Shown here: piece by piece, positions 13,353 to 27,000 of the stretch | How the letters are laid out: every line of letters starts with the position of its first letter | Position numbering within the stretch: position 1 is the stretch's first letter | Assembly (NCBI GenBank): GCA_023101725.1 | Contig: JALJCO010003102.1 | Span: 310,001 to 374,000, forward strand | Source: Atherinomorus stipes | Taxonomy: Eukaryota; Chordata; Actinopteri; Atheriniformes; Atherinidae | Direction: 5' to 3' | Length of the DNA: 64,000 bases | Notes under the pieces: generated by a model | Databases searched by the model: none | What the model saw: only the letters and a program-made list of their open reading frames with translations | What the model was told of the DNA's origin: nothing | Position numbers and translations under genes: made by a program

Positions 13353-16300
13353 GACTGGATAGCTCCAGCAGGTCATTAACTTTTGGAATTACACTTTTTG
13401 TTGGCTTTAAGAAAACAACTCCTGTCCCAGTGACCATTCGGTTGCTATAAGCAGCAGAAAGGCTGGGAAAAAAAAAAAAAAAGTATGTTCTGTAATGCTT
13501 CTATTCTACTAAGGTTATTGTTGCCTGACGATCCTCTGCAGTGCATTGAAGCACCCATCAGCACAAAGCTACTGGCTCTGTTTCTTTCAGAAATAGCTAC
13601 TGGGCCTGGGGATAAAGACAATGATCCCATACCTCTTTAGGGTGCTCTGTGCAAGTATTGAACTCCTTTGTGTGGTGAAAAGATGTGGCTAGCGGGCAAA
13701 AGGAGTTTAAAGACTGTCTGAGAAAAAACAAGTGAAAACACCTTTTCAGTAAATATCCTATTTGCCACAGAAATCACACATTTCCACAGCTATCCCCATG
13801 ATCATTTGTCCATGTTTTCATTGTAGTTTGTATCAAATATCTTCTATTTTCCCTTTTTGTTTGTGTGTGTATCTGGTCACTTCTGTTAGATTACTTCCAC
13901 TGTGACCAGATAGCATGAATGGAAGTTTATACAGTTAATATCATAATCTAAAACCAATATTCCCCCCAAAAAAAATTTTATATTGTCCTTATTCTTTTCA
14001 TTTTCCTGTTATGGTTTCTCAGCCGTTGTTTTCCTGATTTAAATGATGATGGCTAGACCTTACCTCAGCTGCTTGGTGCAGGCAAGCAGAAAGGCCTGAT
14101 CCCGTTTCACAGCACTCGCACTCTGCCCCACACCCCCACCCAACCTGCCAGCTATTGTTCAAAATGAAAACGGGGCTGGTGAGTCACTACAACACTGTGC
14201 AGAAATATATTACAATTTTCTGAAGGGAACCATTCCTTCATTATCTGAAATATCTAGGCCAGAGTTCATTCCCCCGAGGTTTAACTAAAACCTGGCTCTT
14301 GTCATAACATAACACTTCTTGTTCCAGATGTTTGAATGTATTTCTCTTTAGAGGTGATCTCGCTTCAGTGAGGGAATAGCAAAATAGGTGAGATATGTTA
14401 ACATTCCTAAAAAAAAAAAACGAATACAAAAGTTACTGGGCAGAGAGGCTTTTTTTATTTGCAACACTGCAGTAAGAGAAGCAAATGTAGGTTAGCACAA
14501 TAATATGTGGCTGATGGGGAATAATGTCAAAAAAGTTGAGGAAAGTCATCCATGAAATCGCGTGTTGCATCCTTTAAAAACCTCTTGATTGATGGTGGCA
14601 ATTTTACAGCTCGGCACTTTCGCCGTTCTGTGGAAGTATTAGAAACATGTACTTCAGGGTTTTCTCCAAGTAAAAATGCACCCTGAAACACTAACACGGT
14701 TAAATAACAGCTGATGGCAACACAAACTCCTGGCTCAATATTTTTTGTTTGGTTGGGTGTTTTTCTCACTCTTGCTGATAACTGGCCAGGCATAACAATT
14801 GTCTGCAGCTCCTCTGGGCAGTTGTTTCATTTTTGTTCTTTTTTTTTGTCGTTTTCTTTTTTTTTTCCCAGGTAGAAACATGTTGAAATCAGAGTTTAAG
14901 GTTATAGTACAAATTGAATATTGGCTGAGATGGGTTTCATCTTCCACCCACATATTTCAATATGCAAAAGAACAAAGAATTAGAACCACAGTTGCATTGA
15001 TATGCCCCACCCCCACCCACATTGCTGTACCTCAGGCAGCTCAAGCATTCCGACCAATCGTTGCAACTGGACGGTCAATGAAAATGATTTCATAAAAATA
15101 ACTTTTGTTACAGCACGCATGCAACTTGGGTACTTATTTGTATTGATGTGTTCTCAACTCAGTCTAAGCTGATGCCACAGCTATTTCTGATGCACTTTTC
15201 TACAGGCGGTGAAGCTCCAGGATTAATTTGTGCTGACGATGAAACCGGCAAGAGTTGCTTGCTCCTGCTGCCAAATGTAAGATAGCTTCGATGCTACGGT
15301 TGATGGTGGCGTCGAACATTCTTGGAAGACATCCACCGCTTTAAACCCAACATGATTACAGTCTTACTTAGCAGTGCCTGTAGTGTTGAGGATGTGGGGA
15401 TTGTCCCCCCCCCCCACACAGGTCACAGTCACTTCATCAATTTATTATTTTTAGTTTACTAAAACAGGATTGAGAAAACTGATATATAATTATGTATATG
15501 GAGCAGACTAAATGTTAATTTGTGAATCTAATAACAGAAAGAGATACTTTTTGTGTTCCTTAACTTTCATCAAAATTAAATGGCATCTATTTTGGACAAT
15601 AATTTATAGCGCAAGATATTGTTTTAGCAAAGAATGATTTGTTATCACAGAATAAATCTTTCTCCTGTCATAAATATCAAAGTAGTACAGCTTTCAGTAA
15701 CTAAACTTATTAAATTATCATATGAAAAGCAGAGCTTAACAATAAATAATTAGACATTTTTATTTTAGGAATCAGGGTTGAGAAAGGCCAGAATAACAAA
15801 ACCCCAAATGTTTTGCCAAGCTTTTCTGCACAAAAAGTGTTTGAACAAAGCTTTATCTGAATAATTATAGACACAAGACGCAAGGCAGGCTAACAAGAAA
15901 CAAAGAGAAGATAACCATGAGGTTATAATTACATTGTCTCTGTCTTATGCCTTCTAGTTGGCAGTGCGAGACATTTTTCCTTCATTTGTCTGTAGAAACG
16001 GTACAAGGGCTGCACAGTTTATCACATTTTTCTCATTTACTCCATAAATTCAAACTATATCCAAATCATGTGCAGCCAGAGCTCCAAACTAACATTCTTC
16101 ATTCATTGAGCTGTAATTTTTCAGTTTCTTAATGCAATGCTTATAATGGATTTACCAACAAAAATATGGAGAAACGTAGATTAAAGGCAGCTTGTATTTA
16201 ATATGTTTGCATTGCAGTAACAAATGCAATGAGCTTGCAATTTTATGAACCCTCCAGTGTCCTTTCTGATGAAAGCAGTGTGTAAGCAAAGAGGATGCAG

Positions 16301-16979
16301 GAGGTGCATGGATCTGAGTCTGAGTGGAGAGTTTACATATTGATACTCGGATGTTTAAATCTGTGTCTTCTCATCCTGGATATTGTACAGGTTTAACTGT
16401 AACTGTTATCAAAGGTTGGGATTGTGCTCAGCCCATAATTTTATTAGTTAAACCACTCACTATAGATCTAATCACAGAAAATCATGTTCTGCACTGAGTG
16501 GTGAATCTCTTCTAACCATTCAGTAGATGTTTCTCTTCATTTTCTTCCTTTTTTTAGTTACAGTTTTTAAAGATAAAAGAAAGACCGGCCTTTATAAGAA
16601 AAATATCAGATTTGTTTGTATTTTTTTAGACTGTCATTATTTTTGCAACTGCAGTATATAGAATTGCTGATGTCCTGCACCACAGAGGAGCACTGGATTT
16701 AAAACTCACCACTTGCTTTAAAGCAAACTAATGTGCCCCACAGTCAAGTCCACGATGATGTTAGAGTGTAGAGAAACATTAAACCTTGGTGGTTATATTA
16801 GTTCCACTTTAATATTCTATCTCAGCTGAGCCAGTGAGTAGTTGAATAAATCAACAGTTTTATTTGAGGCTTTTTTTTCCTCTCTCATTATAATCAGAAT
16901 GAACATCAGCTCTTTAAGAAGGCAGTTATTGGTTACACCCTGCTATGCTCTATTATACCATATTTATATACTTGGACAG

Positions 16980-17006
16980 TTTTTTTTTTTTTTTTTTTTT
17001 TTTTTT
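16980..17006. repeat. Poly-T tract (T27)
   Basis: A simple run of 27 T. It gives a poly-Phe stretch in a chance ORF and shows no other structure. Confidence 0.9.
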
Positions 17007-20000
17007 ATCACAACGGTTCATGTCCTGTCTGTGACTCTGTGCCAGACCAGTTAGCCAAATAGCTACATGCTTCTACAGTAAAAAATGCCCCACATGTTGC
17101 TCTGAATTCTGTTGAACTTGCAGAAAATATGCATTTATTGTTCTCTTTGAATAGAAATGAGAGGACACAGCTAAATGTTTGTCATATTCTATTATTATTA
17201 TCATGTTCAGTGTCTGGAAGTATTGCAGTGTGGATTAAGGGTCACTCGCAGCATATGTTCCCATCTTTCTGGCATATGTTGCCAACTCTGCTTGACCCAC
17301 TTTCCCCCTCCTTTTTCATACTCAGGTGATTGTTCTGTTTCCATTCCTTTTGAAAGTGCGTTTGATTATATGTGATCTTATTTAGCCAGAGAGGCGTGCA
17401 ATATGAATGGTACAGACGAAGTGATCTGGACTCTGACCGCACTCAGGGGGATGCAGGAAGTCCTAGCGGAGAGGATGGAGATGAAGGTCGACTCACCCCG
17501 ACTGCGAGCCAGCTGTCACAAGTGGACGGACAGGAGAATCACCTGAAACCTGAATTGATTTCTTTGAGTGAGGGAGAACGAAATTTCAGATATCTGTTGA
17601 CCTCACTTGATGGAATGTGTCACAGGCTGGATGGAGCAAGAGAAAGAGTGTAGACAGACAGCAAATGTCATTGCAGTAAAAAAAAAAAAAAAGATGAGCT
17701 GTGCCTTTTCAGAAGCGCCACTGGCCAGCTCCCATTACTGACTGTCCTGTCACTTGAGTATAATCTGATAGACTCCACATCTAATGAGGAAAAATGTATT
17801 TTTTGTATTGCAGTAACTTCCTCTACTGCAAGTTGTACATCTTTATAATGTAATAACTTTGTTTTTATGAATCCCACCCACATAAAGCCACTCTATAGAC
17901 TCTTTAAATAATGGAAACAATTTCAAACCTTCACTCGATTCAGACAAAAGCACATTTTACATTCTGTATTCATGTAACCATGCATTTAATGCATCAAGAT
18001 GACACTTAAACGAAGAACCTTGAAGAACTACTCTACATTACAGCTGCTTTTCAAGAGAATATGTAGGCTCATGCCTCCAACAATTGTTGTAATTAATAAA
18101 AGGACTAAGTTGGGAGTGCAGTGATAATAAAACAGGGAATTTAGATTCTCTAGTGAAAAGTGAACAGTGATTTCAGCTATTTCTCTAATGCTTTTTGTCT
18201 ACGTCATCTCAGTTTTGTTCCCTCAAGTAACTGATTCAAGCCCCTCTTAAAGGTGACACATTGAAATTTAACCTCCCAAGACCCAGACCTTAGTTTGGCT
18301 TGTATCTAGATTTCTGCTAGTTATTTGGGGGTTAGGAAGAACCAGTGAATATAATTTTAAAACATGTAGTCATATGTATATTTTTTGTTATCGATATTAA
18401 ATAATATATGATGAAGATATAGTATTCTAAATTTAAAAATATTCTCCTCTGACATCATTAGATGGCAGTGCAAGTGTCCATGTTTGTGTACAACAGCTTC
18501 ACAGAATTTATTATTATGGTTTAGATGACCAAAAATGTCATGTTCACATATGAGGACACCAGTTCGTAGGAGGCTGCTTTATTTTACGCAAATTTAGTAG
18601 TTAGATATAACTATTTATTTTTCATGGACAGAAAGTAAAATGATTTCATAGCAAACATTCTTAGATTTGTCAACTCAAATTTAATGAGTTTGATGGGCTG
18701 ATTTACATATTTCCCATCACACATTTCAGTACCCTCTGTTCTTTTCTGCACAATGAGTTAAATGTCCATGTAATCAAATTAGTCTCTTCCAGTCTATTTG
18801 CCATCTCTTGTAAAAGCATTGGAAATACAAATCTTGCTCAAGCAAGATGAGTATGCCCACAACAACTGCATCAAAAGAGAGCAGCAAGGCTGTGTAAAAT
18901 TACTTAATTTTGTGATCTAAACAGCTCACTGTCACGGCCAGATATGATAGGATGCAGTATCAAACTCCATCCTGTTCAAAACTGACTTGAGTCAGTTAAA
19001 CATGAAACTTCCAATAGGGCAGTGTAAGTTATTTAACTCCACTGAGCCACATAATTTTGTGTTGAAGCAACATAAATCATTAACATTTATTAAATTTGAT
19101 TATTTCCGTTTAAAGCAATTGAATACAAATTTGTTGGACTAATATATTATGTTGCATTAATGTGTATACATAAATGTATATATTGGATGAAAAATCTGCT
19201 CTCAATTGAATTGACTTGACCCAGTGAATCATTTCTTTGAGGGATCCTATCCTTTCTATGTTGCTTTAGAAGCCACGCTGAGAACAAAGCAATCAGCAGC
19301 TCTTTGGCTTATTCTCACCCCCTGCAGTTTTTGGATAAGTGGGTGGTATTTGATTGGTTGTAGTTTGCAATTTGTGCCACTGGTTGCCCCTACATCTCAC
19401 ATGTCTGACCTTTAGAAATTAGCTGAAGATAGAATTCAGCAACTAGCTGTGTTAGGAGCAGAGTGACAATGATGTATCACTCAAAAAAAAACAAAGGGAA
19501 CAACAGAAGCCAGATGGGAGGCAGTTCTGGTTTTATTCTGAACCAACATTAGTTTCTGCGCCTCTTTCTGTATTTTTCCTTTGCCATTTTTAAAATGTGT
19601 GTTCTGCAGATGTACAAGATGGTGTGATCTCCTGTTGGGTCTGGTGATGAGCACATTAGATGCACCATGTGCAACACTGACCTGCTCACCGCTTCTATGC
19701 CAGAGACCCTGATAGTTTGCTTCAGGTAGCATTACAAAGAATTGCCTTCAGCATTGTGTTGCAACATTTTCCTGGATGCAATGTTTTACTTTTCTGGATT
19801 TGGGCCATTTCATGCAGCTCCACAGTAATACTTTTACACAACCTTCACTTTCATAATGAAAAACAAACACAATTACAAAGGATATCTGTGATTACATAAA
19901 CTCATATTTGCTCGTCTCTATTTGTTTGTCTGCTCTTAATTGCAGGTATAATGAATTACAAAATGAATTACAGCATAATACACTGTACAGTATAAGGACC

Positions 20001-23000
20001 ACATGCTGTTATAGGAAAAAAGAATCCATTTTCTTTTTCCTAATTATTCCATTACTTCTATAATTTCATTAACCGAGCTTTGCTTAAAAAAAGGAAAAGC
20101 ACAAAACTGTCAGAGGTAATTAAAAGATAAGGTGCAGAGTACAGTGTTCCTGCCCTCGCAGCATTAAGACATTTAGCTTCTACAGAGGGAGCATAATATC
20201 CCACAGCATGTACACATACTGTACACACACACATTACACTGTGAAGGGATGACAGAGGTGCTCTCCCACCTGCCAGCAGACCCCTCACAGACATGTGCAC
20301 TGGAGGGAGATGTGTTGCTGTCCCGTGGCGTCAGACTGCTGAGATATGAAAAGTGACGGGTGCACAATGGTTGTCAACATGAATGGCTTATAAACAAGTA
20401 GAAGATTAGGACAGACTAAACCGTGGTGCTCATTTTTGTAGCGATCAGAGAGGAGGCCCAACACTATCTCAGACACCATTTCGCACTTCCTTTCTTTTCA
20501 GCGTTGTATTTATGAGGGCGGGGGGAAATAAGCTCGCTTCAATAAACCATTACAACGTCAGTGGATCATTCTGCCTCTGCATTGCTCTTTTTTGCGCTTG
20601 GTTTGTTTAAGCCTTGGGCATATTGGGAACAACATACCATACCCTTTAAAAGAAAACATTAATACGAAAGCATGATTTATTTATTTCCTGATGTATTATT
20701 CATAGAGACCCTGTTACCAATAGGTTCCTGTAAAGTTTTATCTCAGCTGTTGAGGTAATTTTGTTGAATGACTTGAAGCGGTTAACACATCTGTGCAAAC
20801 ATTGTTTTGTCGATGTGATTGAAATAGAAAAAATGACGCCACTCCATGTATCTAATAACGACAGAAACAAGAGAATCGTCTGCAGAGGCTGTTTTACAGC
20901 TTTATAGCTAGTAAAACAAGTATCTCTTTGGTGCTATAACGAGTGCAGATGGAGAGTTTTAACGGGAAACTGACACCCTGAGTATTGCTGCAGCTACTCC
21001 ACCCTCCAGCTGCAAAGATGAGACGCATAAAAAACAGCAGATTAGTGGAGAATGGTGGATCAACTTCATCAGTTAATTAAACTCCATTGCAGCTTGATGA
21101 GCAATTAATCAAGGCAGCGTGCAGCGTGTCAGGCAGGGCTGAGCTCCTCGGGTGTGGTATGTGTGCACCATACAGAATGTTCCCAGGGGGCAGCTCTGCG
21201 GGGAGCAGCACTTGCCAAGTGAGCAGCCCTAAAACTGTACAGGGTGTAATGGACTGGGTTTATGTAAGCAGCTATCAATCACTCCCTGACATAAGCCTGC
21301 ACCCTATTAGAGCTCCAGGATTAGGCCCCTCTCAGTGCTGGACAAACAGACGACTCGACTTGTTCAAGGCAATCGAATTTTAGAAGATGCTAGAGTGTAT
21401 TGCATTATTATTTTGAAAATATTGGTGTTTGAAGCTTTCACAGCCAAGATGGCACAGGCAGTAACAGTCCAAGTTAATCATATAAATATTTTAGAGAACT
21501 GGGCTCTAAACATGTCAAAAACATTGCGTTTTCTGGGCTTGAGGAGTTTGCTCTTTCATCTGACTCCTTAAATCTACTGGTTTCACTTTCTTGTCCTTTG
21601 TACCCTCTTTCATCTACCTCTCCATCGCTTTCAAGCCTGTGAACGAGGCCTTTTTTATGCAATGGAAATTCAAGTTGGCAGTTTGTGACTAAATGCTGTA
21701 AATTTATTAACGAGACCGCAGGGAACATTAAAAGTCAATTGAAGGAGGCTATTAAAAGCAGGATTTTAATTGGGTTGGTCCCTCTACTAAAACTTTTTTT
21801 TTTTTTTTTCCCTCTGTCTCTTTTTCTAAGAGCAATGGTAATAAAAAAAAGTTCTGAATTAATGTGCGCAGTGTGTGCTAGTCCTTGAAAGAAAGTTCCC
21901 TTTTGAAATCGCAGAAACTTGCTTCATTTTAACTTTTTACACCACATCTAAATCCTTAAAATTCAGAAAACTGTGTGAAAATCAGCCCTGGTGTGAGGTC
22001 TGATGATACCAGATGCTGTGGTTTCTGCTGCCTCTTCCTGCGTTTAGTCTTACTGAGAGGCTCATTTTCTCTGTGGCTCCTGCAGAATCATTTGAAGACG
22101 GGCGCATTTCTCACCATGACACACGTCTCAGCTAACGCAAGATTTTATTACCACATAAGCATCTACAGATTATCCCATTACCCATTCAGATCAGAAATCC
22201 TGACAAGAGCTACATCTGTCTGCTTTTCAGTTTTTTGTTGGTTAGTACACGGGCCTGCAAGCAGTCGGTAAATTGTGTTAGTGCTGTAGCTTTAATGCAT
22301 CAGATTATATAATCTGTCGAAATTACATTATAAAGCGTAAGATTGTCCTAGTTTTGGTAACATGGTGTGACACATTACAAATGGTTTTAATTGCACAGTG
22401 GCCTCTGGCTCTTCCGACATGCTTTACTCATCTTGCACACATTATGGAGGGTGGGGGTCTTTGTGTGCATGTTTATATGTGTTCATTGGGCAGGGGCTCA
22501 AAAAGAAGTCTGTTTTTTTTTTTTGCACATGGGAGAGTTGGCGGGAGCAAAAGATGGAGATGCAGAGTAGTATTGTGGTGTAGTCCTCTGTGCTGACTGG
22601 ATAATGACATGCAGAGCGCTGCGCTGCTGTAGTGGTTTGAGCTTCCAACCAGATGCTCCTTTCACTGCAGCTCATAAGCAGAGAGAGCGGGAGGCTGCGC
22701 TACCATACGCACTCATCTCCTCTGGATTAAGCAGGATGATTCAGGGACTTCGATCATGTACTGTAAAAAGGAGCTTATTAAAGCTGATACTCATCACGCG
22801 AAGGAGACTGTAGCTAAGCTGGGTTCAAACTTCCTCTGAGACTTTTCAGATATTTCTCCATGCTTATGTGTTTATGCTGTGATTTTTATGATGGTGGTAT
22901 TGACTGAAATTTGAAGATTCCACGGATTGAGTTGTATCTTGTTAAGTTGGGGCTTAAAGGATTTTTTTTTCCCGTTTTTCTTCTTTTTTTTTAATGTTTG

Positions 23001-23861
23001 TAGTACTTAAGGCTACAGATGGCAGCATCCCACAAAGGGCCACTGCATGTATATATTTAGCTATATTATTGACTAAAGTGATGTAATGCAGGACATGGTA
23101 AATAACAGAATGATACAATAGGCTTAAGTGGTCAGTTTTTATAAGATAAGATCCAGGAGTTGTGGCACAGTCAACCACAACACATATGTTGTGCTGTGGT
23201 TGCCAAGGCAATAATCCAAGTAGTAATCTGTCTAATCGTGAAGCCAGCAGGTCTTGAAGTCTGACAGAGACTCTCGGAAAAACATCACACGTTCCATCTA
23301 TAATGATGCTTTTTAATTCTAGTAATTTACCAATCCTGTTTTTCCAGTAAGTCGTAGGAATCAATGTAGATTATCACGCATCCACATCATTTTAGATCTA
23401 AAAGCCTAACAAGAGGCAACTGGACTTTGTTTTGGTTCTTGAAGACGTTTAATCTCTTCCTAAAGTTACCTTGATACAGCTGCTGAATGAATGTTTTCCT
23501 TTTTTGTTTATTTAGATCTTTCAGTGAGAACTCTGACACATTTTCAGTAACGTTTAACTTTTTCCCAACGTGTTATTTTGAATACTGAGCGTGGATGTAA
23601 GCTGACACTTCCAGTCATTGCTGGTCTGGATAAAGTAGCCGTATTTTTTAAATGTAAAATCCTGAAGCAAACCCAGCAAGTAATCAATCAAGATGATTCA
23701 CTTTTTAGCCAAAGTTCCTGCTCTGGATAGGTAACAAACATTGAGTTAGAAGCAGAAAGCACACACCATTCATAAGCATCTTAATAGCATTCGCACACCA
23801 CCTAAACACTGCATGTAATCTTGCTTCTCTTTTTTTTTCCTGTGCTCTTCTCTTTTTCTAG

Positions 23862-24033
23862 GAAAAAGGAAACATCGCTGTTGTATTTAATGTCGGAACA
23901 GATGACATTAACATTGAGGAGACATCAAAGTTTGTAAATGACGGAAAGTACCATATAGTGAAGTTTACAAGGAGTGGGGGTAATGCCACTCTGCAGGTGG
24001 ATGACCTGCCAGTCATTGAGCGCTACCCCACAG
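23862..24033 (+). CDS. nrxn1: nrxn1 exon A: LNS6 domain, central part
   Basis: Internal coding exon of 172 nt: 57 full codons beginning Glu-Lys-Gly-Asn-Ile-Ala and one extra G that starts the next Gly codon. It is bounded by TTTTTCTAG before and GTGAGT after. The product is the middle of the neurexin LNS6 (laminin G-like) beta-sandwich, which sits extracellularly on presynaptic terminals and binds neuroligins, LRRTMs and cerebellin complexes. Diagnostic residues are FNVGTDD (9-15), [22 protein letters not shown] (26-47) and VIERYPT-G at the end. From family knowledge, one Asp of GTDD corresponds to a Ca2+ ligand in beta-neurexin-1. The start is in phase 0. Asp-Leu replaces the Ser-Trp I recall in mammals before Pro-Val-Ile-Glu. 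Unspliced read-through would run to a stop near 24206 and is not taken as coding. Identification as neurexin is firm; the paralogue comes from exons B and D. Confidence 0.95.
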
Positions 24034-27000
24034 GTGAGTCACCCCCTCTACCTTTAGTTACTTCTATAATGCTTAAAGGCAATGAAATTACCAAGATACT
24101 ATCAGAGCAACTATTAAAGCCTTATCTGTTAGGATGTTTTTACGTTAACTTGGCATGTGCTGTAATTGCTTTTTGTTTTTCTGTTTTCAGCAGCTGTAAA
24201 GACTAAGACCAGTATTGTTGAGTTTTCTCCACTGAATATCTAATGTCTGCTCCCACTTAATGAGATGCTTTTAAACAGCATCGATGCATATAAATTGCAC
24301 TTTAGGTTGCACATTCCCATATAAGCATCAGCCAGCCACCCTTTCTCCATATCTACTTTAAAGTCTCCATATGTGTGGGTATCCACCTCTACTGCATGCA
24401 CCAAGTGCCCCGAATCAATAGACCATTCACTGACAAATTACTACTTTCTTTGTGGCAAGTAATTCTGTCCCATTTCAACATTTATTTACCTGCCAATACA
24501 GTCGATTGATTGAATGAAGGTAATGAGGTAGACAAGCCAGAAATAACATAGTTAAACTAAATCTGGCACTCACATAGAATTAAATACCAGATGATCAGCT
24601 GCAGTACATCATCTGGTTTTAACATAAAAAAATGTGATTTCATATTCATCACTTTGACAGCACTACAATTACTCACATACAAAGGCCACGCTATGTTAAT
24701 TTCCTTAGTCATCAGTGTTACTAATAGTTGTATTTTTGTAGCACTTTTTCTAAACACAGCTTACATGACAGTAGAAGATGAATGCAGCAATTATAGCCCA
24801 GTGTAAAGAGCGCTAAGCAATTGAATAAGAATAATATGTGTTAGTTTTATTATACAGGTCTGGGATTGTAGGTCTGCTGTTTTATGGTGCTTTACAGTAG
24901 ATTAACTCTGAAAGTTTGGGGGAGAATATATAACCTTTGTGCCCCAACATTTGAAAGTGGAAGTGTGTGGTAATAACTCAGCAACACTGGTATGTTTCTG
25001 TAGAGTGTCAAAATGCTAAAATGTCAGTAGTTAGAATTTAAATGCTACTGCTTGTGATGTTGAAATTGTTAACTTTCTTTTAACTGCTGAAAGGCTTTGA
25101 CAAAAGCTTAAGAGGATTAAAGGCATGGCAAAATGACTGCTGAAAATGCAAACCCCAACATTACTGAAAGAATAAGGGTAGCGTAAAAGCTGCAGCATCC
25201 TATTTGTTAGATTGCAGGAATGTATGAAAAAAGTGGGCAACCTGTCTCTCTTCTTTGCATAAATGTTTGGTGACCTTTTAGCCATGTCCAGTGCATTCAT
25301 CCAAATAAAAGAAGGTTTTATGGCTGGAGCTCAACCCTTACTGCTCGCCTGAGGTGGAAAAGGGAAACTGATGGCTTTTGACATGATGTTAAGAGGATGG
25401 CATGTGTACCAGGGTTAAATGCCTTCATGCTACCATCTCCATCTTTCAATCAACAAGCAGATGTGCTGAGCATAAACTAGATGAACTTTGGGACAGAAAC
25501 ATGCAGCAAACCTGCGACAGGGAAAATGGTACAGCAACTTGAGCATCAGTACTTACTGAAATACAACGATGCTATATAATAATATGGTATAAGGACAAAT
25601 CTTGTTATGGCAAGAGCTGAATTATAAACACTGCAGGGCAAAGTGACCCATCTCATCCCCATCAATCATGCGTCAGAGACAAAGCCAAGTGCAGCTACCA
25701 TATTTGGCCCTCTGCAGACTAATTACATCTAATCACAATTACTGTGCGGTTCCTCCCCTCACCCCCAGCACACAAAACCATTATTCTCTCAGCTCGCCTG
25801 TAGCTTGATTAGTATCCATGTATGCCTCTAACGCACACATAATAGCAGCCCTCAGCCACTCTTAGGCCACTCACAGATCAACAGTGATTATAATAAAAGT
25901 AGACAGCAAAGATAAAAATGATGGCTAGAGAGTGAGAAGGAGAGAGGAGGAGTTTACACGTGGGGGAGCGATCACTCTCAAAGCAAGGAAATAATTGCTT
26001 CACCAGACCCTCTATTGCTGCCCTCGTAATCTCATTAAAAAGTCTCGTACTGCATGCTTATGGGCCATTAAAAGTCTTTAGTACAATTATTAGAATCTAA
26101 AATGCTAAGCGCACACACACAGATACATAAGCATCCTCCTATTTGTCGTAGTTTAGTTCTCCTTCCTTTATTCTTGTCCTGCTTTCATTCCACGCCGCAC
26201 ACAAAAGGCTAGGCGGCAACAAAAAAGGAGAAAAAAAAAAAAAAGAGTCAGCCTCTTCTCCTGAGTCTTGGCCATGGAAGTAATACCATCACAATGGCGC
26301 TGCCAGCCCCGTAGGGTACAGTGCAGTATCCTATCAGAGCAGCAATGAACACGCGCTGCACACAAAGATAATGGAGAAGTCCCTGGCCTTATTCTTTTAC
26401 TGTTATCAGAGCGTGGTGCACTTACAGAGCTCCCTGTCTCTCGCTCTCCTCAGCTCTCCTTTCCCTCTTTTTTCTGTCCTTTCTACCTCTATCTGTCCAC
26501 CCCTGCCCCCTTGTCGATCCCACCCACTGTTTCTTCACCTTGCGGTTTGGTGTCTGCTTTGTGGGATACAAGAAAAGAGGGGGTTAGCTTTATCCATCAA
26601 AGCCCCATCCTATCTGCTCTGTGTTTTTTTTTCATCTCTCTCTCTCTCCAGCCTTGAGCCTATTCAGCCTATTGTCAAAGCAGTCATCACTGAGCATGCT
26701 TAAAAATGTTTCATTGGTTATCAAAGCCTGAATAGGCAGAATAATAAAAAAAAAGGATGCAGGATAATAAAAATAATTGTGGGAATTGTGTAGGTCCATC
26801 CTTTTTAATTCTCTTGGCTTCATGAACAGAGGAGGCATTTGCATATTTGTTCATTTAACGTGGTGAGTGTTCTAGGGCTTGTAATGAGATAAAGCTCCCA
26901 CCTTATCTGACCACTTTATTAACAAAAAAGAAAACAAGCGAGTGAGGGCAAAGCGGGTCAGGTGGGACGGCTCAGCTGAATCGCTGCTGTCTGGCAGAGG

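Larger units (their letters stand above)
1..23861 (+). other. nrxn1: nrxn1 intron upstream of exon A (3' part)
   Basis: No exon was recognised in this stretch. I looked for the preceding neurexin exon (first half of LNS6, with the conserved Trp-Pro-Pro-Asn-Asp and Ala-Asp-Arg-Leu-Ala segments) and for a beta-neurexin first exon, and saw neither. The sequence is AT-rich, with chance ORFs, homopolymer runs (A22 near 6716, C26 near 6499, T26 near 12257, T27 near 16980) and several DNA-transposon remnants listed separately. The intron ends in a strong pyrimidine tract and TAG at 23859-23861. That it belongs to nrxn1 is inferred from exon A at its end; the upstream donor is outside the window. Confidence 0.75.

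Noticed and set aside
22954..23364. 136-codon minus-strand open frame close to exon A
   Set aside because: Ends in a Lys-rich stretch from an A-run, with no domain and no supporting signals.
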